Shown: positions 60,526 through 64,000 of the stretch, in pieces
Layout of the letters: each line of letters begins with the position of its first letter
Position numbering within the stretch: position 1 is the first letter of the stretch
Assembly: GCA_964618895.1 (NCBI GenBank)
Contig: CAZUDO010000056.1
Span: forward strand, 62,001 to 126,000
Reading direction: 5' to 3'
DNA: 64,000 nt
DNA from: CAZUDO01 sp964618895
GTDB taxonomy: Bacteria > Desulfobacterota > Binatia > DP-6
Made by a program: the position numbers and the translations under genes
Notes under the pieces: generated by a model
The model's database searches: none
Seen by the model: only the letters and a program-made list of their open reading frames with translations
What the model was told of the DNA's origin: nothing

Positions 60526-61518
60526 ATGGCAGCGCTGGCCGAACACGCGCCGGTGGCAGTCACGCCGCGCCGGCGGCGCCGGCGGCCCGTCCCGGCGCGT
60601 ACGCCGTCTCCGGTGCGCGAGTGGCTGGAGTACGTCGCCCTGCGTGCGTTCATGGGGGCGCTCGGCGCGATGCCCCTTGCGATCGCCGTGCGGGTGGGAG
60701 CGCTGCTGGGTGCGCTCGGCTACCTGATCGACGTGCCCCATCGGCGTGTCGGGATGCGCAATCTCGCGCTCGCGTTCCCGGAGAAGCCGCTCGCCGAGCG
60801 CCGGCGGATTTTGCGGCGATCGTTCCAGAACCTCGGGCGCATGGCCGTCGAACTCGCCCACCTTCCTCGCCTGTCGGCTCCGGAACTCGAGCGTATGGTC
60901 CGGTTCGAGGACGAGCAGTGGTGGCGCGAGGCGATCGCCTGGGAACGGCCGACGGGGGTGCTCATACTGAGCGGACACTTCGGCAACTGGGAGCTTCTCG
61001 TGTTCGCGCACGGGATGCGGGGTCACCCCGTGCACCTCGTCCACCGCGCGATCGCCAATCGTCGGATCGACCGGTGGCTGCAGGAGCTCCGCGCGCGTGC
61101 CGGTACACACATGATCCGCAAGAGTGCCGCCGCCGGCGCCGTCCTGCATGCCCTTCACGCGCGCGGGCTGCTCGTGCTCCCGATCGATCAGAACTCCACG
61201 CGTCGGCTCGGGGTCTTCGTCGATTTCTTCGGCGAGCCCGCCAGCACGAACTCCGGCATGGCGCGCATCGCGTTGCGTGCCGACGCGCCGATCGTGCCGG
61301 TCTTCATCGTGCGCGAGGGAGGCAGCGCACGCCATCGCGTGCACGTGCTGCCGATCATGGAGGTGGAGCGGACCGGCGACTCCATGGCGGATATCCGTGG
61401 CAACACCCAGCGCTTTACCGCCGTCTTCGAAGACATGGTCCGGCGCTATCCCGACCACTGGCTGTGGATGCACAAGCGCTGGAAGACCCGCCCGGCGGGG
61501 GCGCCGCGCCTCTACTAA
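60526..61518 (+). CDS. Lipid A biosynthesis acyltransferase (LpxL/HtrB family)
   Basis: 330 residues. A basic N-terminal stretch (TPRRRRRRPV) and a membrane helix (~43-65) precede the catalytic HX4E motif GHFGNWE (~146-152), and further family motifs LVHRAIANRRIDRW, DQNSTRRLGVFVDFFG and PVFIVREGG. The family adds secondary acyl chains to lipid A. In this lineage it could also act on other lysophospholipids. It is followed by a short coiled-coil gene. Confidence 0.9.
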   Translation: MAALAEHAPVAVTPRRRRRRPVPARTPSPVREWLEYVALRAFMGALGAMPLAIAVRVGALLGALGYLIDVPHRRVGMRNLALAFPEKPLAERRRILRRSFQNLGRMAVELAHLPRLSAPELERMVRFEDEQWWREAIAWERPTGVLILSGHFGNWELLVFAHGMRGHPVHLVHRAIANRRIDRWLQELRARAGTHMIRKSAAAGAVLHALHARGLLVLPIDQNSTRRLGVFVDFFGEPASTNSGMARIALRADAPIVPVFIVREGGSARHRVHVLPIMEVERTGDSMADIRGNTQRFTAVFEDMVRRYPDHWLWMHKRWKTRPAGAPRLY

Positions 61519-61525
61519 TAAACCC

Positions 61526-61855
61526 GTGCCCACCGTCCGGAAGACCCCACGACGTGCCCGACCCGTCGGCAGCACGTCCCCCAGCCCGGCGACGCTTCGG
61601 CGCCGCCTGGCCCGGACACTGGCCGAGCAGGCGGCCGAGCGGACGGCGCATGCCCGGCGCGTGGCTGCCCTCCGGCGCGCGCAGGACCGCAGAATCGCCG
61701 CGCTGGTGCAGGACATTGCCAGCCTGCGCCACCACGAAGCCCGGGTCGAGGCGCTGACCCGTCTGGTGGCCGAGCGTGATGCGGCCCTGGGCGTCCAGGC
61801 GACCCGTATCGCCGAGCTCGAGACCCTCTTGCAACACCCCACCCCTCTGCGCTGA
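61526..61855 (+). CDS. Small coiled-coil protein (109 aa)
   Basis: 109 residues from GTG 61526, eight bases after the acyltransferase. A basic N-terminus (TVRKTPRRARPVGST) is followed by a long amphipathic helix with heptads (LRRRLARTLAEQAAERTAHARRVAALRRAQDRRIAALVQDIASLRHHEARVEALTRLVAERDA, broken at intervals) predicted to form a coiled coil. No signal peptide. No family recognised. No clear Shine-Dalgarno. It may be co-translated with the acyltransferase. Confidence 0.6.
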   Translation: MPTVRKTPRRARPVGSTSPSPATLRRRLARTLAEQAAERTAHARRVAALRRAQDRRIAALVQDIASLRHHEARVEALTRLVAERDAALGVQATRIAELETLLQHPTPLR

Positions 61856-61880
61856 GATCGGTCCTGAGGGGGGTTCCCCG

Positions 61881-62531
61881 ATGCCGAAGCTTCGTGTCCT
61901 GCTGGTGGACGACCACACCGTGGTCCGTCAGGGACTGCGGCGCATCCTCGAAACCGATGACGACATCGAGATCGTCGGTGAGGCGGGGAACGGGCGGAGC
62001 GGTGTCGAGCTCGTGCTGCGCCTCCATCCGAACGTCGTGTTGATGGACATCGCGTTGCCGGAGCTGAACGGAATCGAGGCGACGCGCCAGATCATGAAGC
62101 GAGGCGATGGGGCGCGCGTCGTGATCCTCACCATGCACGCGGATGACGTGTTCGTGCGCCAGAGCCTCAAGGCGGGGGCGCGTGGCTACCTGCTCAAGGA
62201 CTCCGAAGACCTCGACCTGCTGCGGGCCGTGAAGGCGGTTGGACGGGGGGGCTCGTACTTCAGCCCGGTCATCTCGAAGGTTTTGCTCGAGGGATACCTG
62301 GGCGAGGCGGGCGCACGGGAGATCGAGGACAACCTCGCGCTGCTGACGGATCGGGAGCGGGAGGTGCTCCAGCTCATCGCCGAAGGCAAGACGAACAAGG
62401 AGATCGCGAGCCTTCTCGGGGTAAGCATCAACACCGAGGAAACCCATCGCAAGCACATCATGGAGAAGCTCGACCTGCACAACACGGCCGAGATCGTGCG
62501 TTTCGCGGTCCGGAAGAAGGTCGTCCTGTAG
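61881..62531 (+). CDS. NarL/LuxR-type response regulator
   Basis: 216 residues from ATG 61881. Receiver domain with DD10-11, phospho-acceptor D56 (VVLMDIALPELNG), T (VILTMHAD) and K (YLLKDSED). LuxR helix-turn-helix: LTDREREVLQLIAEGKTNKEIASLLGVSINTEETHRKHIMEKLDLHN. It activates or represses genes when phosphorylated. No sensor kinase lies beside it, so it is orphan or is served from elsewhere. The start has a GGGGG upstream. Confidence 0.95.
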   Translation: MPKLRVLLVDDHTVVRQGLRRILETDDDIEIVGEAGNGRSGVELVLRLHPNVVLMDIALPELNGIEATRQIMKRGDGARVVILTMHADDVFVRQSLKAGARGYLLKDSEDLDLLRAVKAVGRGGSYFSPVISKVLLEGYLGEAGAREIEDNLALLTDREREVLQLIAEGKTNKEIASLLGVSINTEETHRKHIMEKLDLHNTAEIVRFAVRKKVVL

Positions 62532-62684
62532 GGCGCGAGTTGGCGCCGGCGCTTGACAGCTCGCAGCGCCGCGGGGGATAGCCGATCGCTTGAAGACGAC
62601 GCGCGACGAGGCCCCGGAACGACCGGGATCGGCCCCCGCACGCACCGCTGCGGCCGAGGCGGTGGCCCGGGAAACGGAGCACGC

Positions 62685-63686
62685 GTGCGCGCGTTGATCA
62701 CCGCGTCGTTCGACGAGCAGGCCAAAGTGCGCCTCGGCCGGCACATGGAGGTCGTGCACGAGGACTGGAAAATCCGTCACGCGATCTACTTCGACGGGAC
62801 GGAGTTCGCTGCCCGCATCCGCGACGTGGGGGCGGATGTGCTCATCGTCGAGGCCGACCTGGTGCATGCGGAGGTGCTCGAGGCCTGCCCGCTCCGCCTG
62901 ATCGGGTGCTGTCGCGGCGAGCCGGTGAACATCGACCTCGAGCTCGCGACCCAGAAGGGCATCCCGGTCTTTCACGCCCCCGGACGCAACGCCGACGCCG
63001 TCGCCGACCTGACGCTCGCCTTCATGTTGATGCTTCTCCGGCACCTCGGGGCCATCGCCGACACCTTCCGCGGCGGCGGCCCGCGCGTGGAGAGTGCGGG
63101 GGACTACCTCAAGATGTACACCCGCTTCACCGGCGCCGAGCTGGGGGGACGTACGGTCGGGCTCGTGGGCTTGGGTGCCGTGGGACGTGAGGTCGCCGCA
63201 CGGCTGCGGCCGTTCAAGACGCGCGTCATCGCGTACGATCCCTACGTCACGACACCGCCGCCGGACGTGACGCTGTGCAGCCTCGAGGAGCTGCTCCGCA
63301 CCGCAGACCTCGTGTCCCTGCACGCACCGGTTACCCCCGAGACGGAGGGGCTGCTGTCGGCAGAGCGTCTGGCGCTGATGAAGCCGGGCGCCTACTTCGT
63401 GAACACGGCACGTGCCGCTCTGACGGACGAGGACGCGTTGCATGCCATGCTGGCTGCTGGCCGGCTCGCCGGGGCGGCGCTCGACGTGCTGACGGACGAG
63501 CCCCTGCGCCCCGGCAATCGGTTTCTCACCCTACCGAACGTGATCGTCACCCCGCACGTCGGGGGCGCGACGGCGGACGTCGTGCGGCACCAGAGCAACA
63601 TCGTCGTCGACGCGATCGAGCGCCACCTGCGCGGGGAGCGCCCCCCGCACGTAGCCAACCCGGCCGTGTTCGACCACCGCTCCTGA
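62685..63686 (+). CDS. D-2-hydroxyacid dehydrogenase family NAD-dependent oxidoreductase
   Basis: 333 residues from GTG 62685 (GGAG upstream). The NAD-binding loop is GLVGLGAVGREVAARLRPF; catalytic Arg in VNTARAALTDEDAL, Glu in DVLTDEPLRPGN and His in VIVTPHVGGAT. It oxidises or reduces a 2-hydroxyacid with NAD(H). It is followed at 7 bases by an FGGY kinase, a known pairing in sugar or autoinducer-2-type degradation, so a sugar acid substrate is plausible. Confidence 0.9.
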   Translation: MRALITASFDEQAKVRLGRHMEVVHEDWKIRHAIYFDGTEFAARIRDVGADVLIVEADLVHAEVLEACPLRLIGCCRGEPVNIDLELATQKGIPVFHAPGRNADAVADLTLAFMLMLLRHLGAIADTFRGGGPRVESAGDYLKMYTRFTGAELGGRTVGLVGLGAVGREVAARLRPFKTRVIAYDPYVTTPPPDVTLCSLEELLRTADLVSLHAPVTPETEGLLSAERLALMKPGAYFVNTARAALTDEDALHAMLAAGRLAGAALDVLTDEPLRPGNRFLTLPNVIVTPHVGGATADVVRHQSNIVVDAIERHLRGERPPHVANPAVFDHRS

Positions 63687-63693
63687 CGGACTC

Positions 63694-64000
63694 GTGGATA
63701 CGTTTCTCACGCTCGATGCGGGTACGGGTTCGGGGCGCTGCATCGCCTTTGATGCGCGTGGCCGCGTGCTCGCCTCGGCACAGGAGGCCTTCGCGTACCA
63801 TTCGTTCGTCGATCCGGTGATGCCGTTTCTGCGCGGATTCGACCTCGACGTGGCGCAGTTCCGCGGCGCCCTCGCCCGCTGTGCACGGGCGGTCGTCGGC
63901 GCGCTGCCGGCGGACGCGCAGCTCCGCGGCATCATCGCCACCAGCCAGCGGGAAGGATGTGTGTTCCTCGACCGAGCGGGCGACGTGCTCTACGCCGGAC
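63694..64000 (+). CDS. FGGY-family carbohydrate kinase, N-terminal part (cut by window end)
   Basis: 102 codons are visible from GTG 63694. They encode the start of FGGY domain I: FLTLDAGTGSGRCIAFDARG (phosphate-binding loop DxGTGS) and IIATSQREGCVFLDRAGDVL. This is the ATP-binding half of a kinase such as xylulokinase, glycerol kinase or AI-2 kinase. The rest is beyond the window. It sits directly behind the D-2-hydroxyacid dehydrogenase gene. Confidence 0.88.
   Translation, partial: MDTFLTLDAGTGSGRCIAFDARGRVLASAQEAFAYHSFVDPVMPFLRGFDLDVAQFRGALARCARAVVGALPADAQLRGIIATSQREGCVFLDRAGDVLYAG

Overview
The window is very GC-rich (roughly 70% by eye) chromosomal DNA from a Gram-negative bacterium. 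A lipid A-type acyltransferase, an outer-membrane-like barrel, a complete type IV pilus set and many secreted c-type cytochrome-like proteins all point to an outer membrane. The mix of a PhaR-type regulator, NtrC-type regulators, the order holB-ricT-metG-tatD, and secreted proteins with a 'D-G-D-x-C-D' cysteine pattern suggests a deltaproteobacterial or Binatota-like lineage. That placement is inference from gene content, not from a marker search. Genes are dense, often with 4-base start/stop overlaps (ATGA, GTGA), and many starts are GTG. No rRNA, tRNA, CRISPR array, prophage or intact transposase gene was seen.

Layout. 1-5864: three tandem membrane histidine kinases (the first cut by the window edge) and an NtrC-type sigma-54 activator, all translationally overlapped. 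5965-8740: a small secreted protein, the main sigma factor RpoD and a 56-residue protein. 8786-13110: an ABC exporter operon (ATPase, two permeases, membrane-fusion protein). 13156-18145: a Nudix hydrolase, a lipase maturation factor-like membrane protein, a TetR regulator paired with an AurF-like di-iron N-oxygenase, and an isoaspartyl peptidase. 18199-23490: an AhpD-like protein, a KirBac-type potassium channel, proS, pyrF, a decayed permease, and an NnrU/GbsR pair. 23563-27646: two MoeA paralogues (one fused to a periplasmic-binding-like domain) and a nitrilase. 27759-32440: a PHA regulator, a universal stress protein, then fur and an iron-uptake unit (cupredoxin, FTR1, barrel protein) behind a Fur-like box.

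32450-36744: tatD-metG-ricT-holB on the minus strand. 36850-47188: a single-domain response regulator and a minus-strand type IV pilus cluster (minor pilins, pilD, pilA, pilC, pilT, pilB) ending in aroE. pilA has a clear sigma-54 promoter and its own terminator. A 287-bp, almost perfect inverted repeat with nested hairpins lies between pilB and pilT. 47236-50825: ppdK and recO. 50872-54676: grpE-dnaK-dnaJ. 54678-57416: thiL, a frameshifted CorC fragment, larB and an ACT-domain protein. 57413-64000: a diheme cytochrome, secreted proteins, a cold shock protein, an LpxL-like acyltransferase, a LuxR-type response regulator, a D-2-hydroxyacid dehydrogenase and the start of an FGGY kinase.

Themes. 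(1) The nested-hairpin element between pilB and pilT is the strongest unexplained structure. (2) Several promoters share TTGAC(A/T), a 17-18 bp spacer and a TAA/TAG-type -10, and three of them put the transcription start on or beside the start codon, which suggests leaderless mRNAs. (3) Non-canonical starts (ACG for a FimT-like pilin, CTG for the MoeA fusion) and three decayed or frameshifted genes are visible. (4) The sigma-54 activator at the left end and the sigma-54 promoter of pilA may belong to one regulatory circuit.
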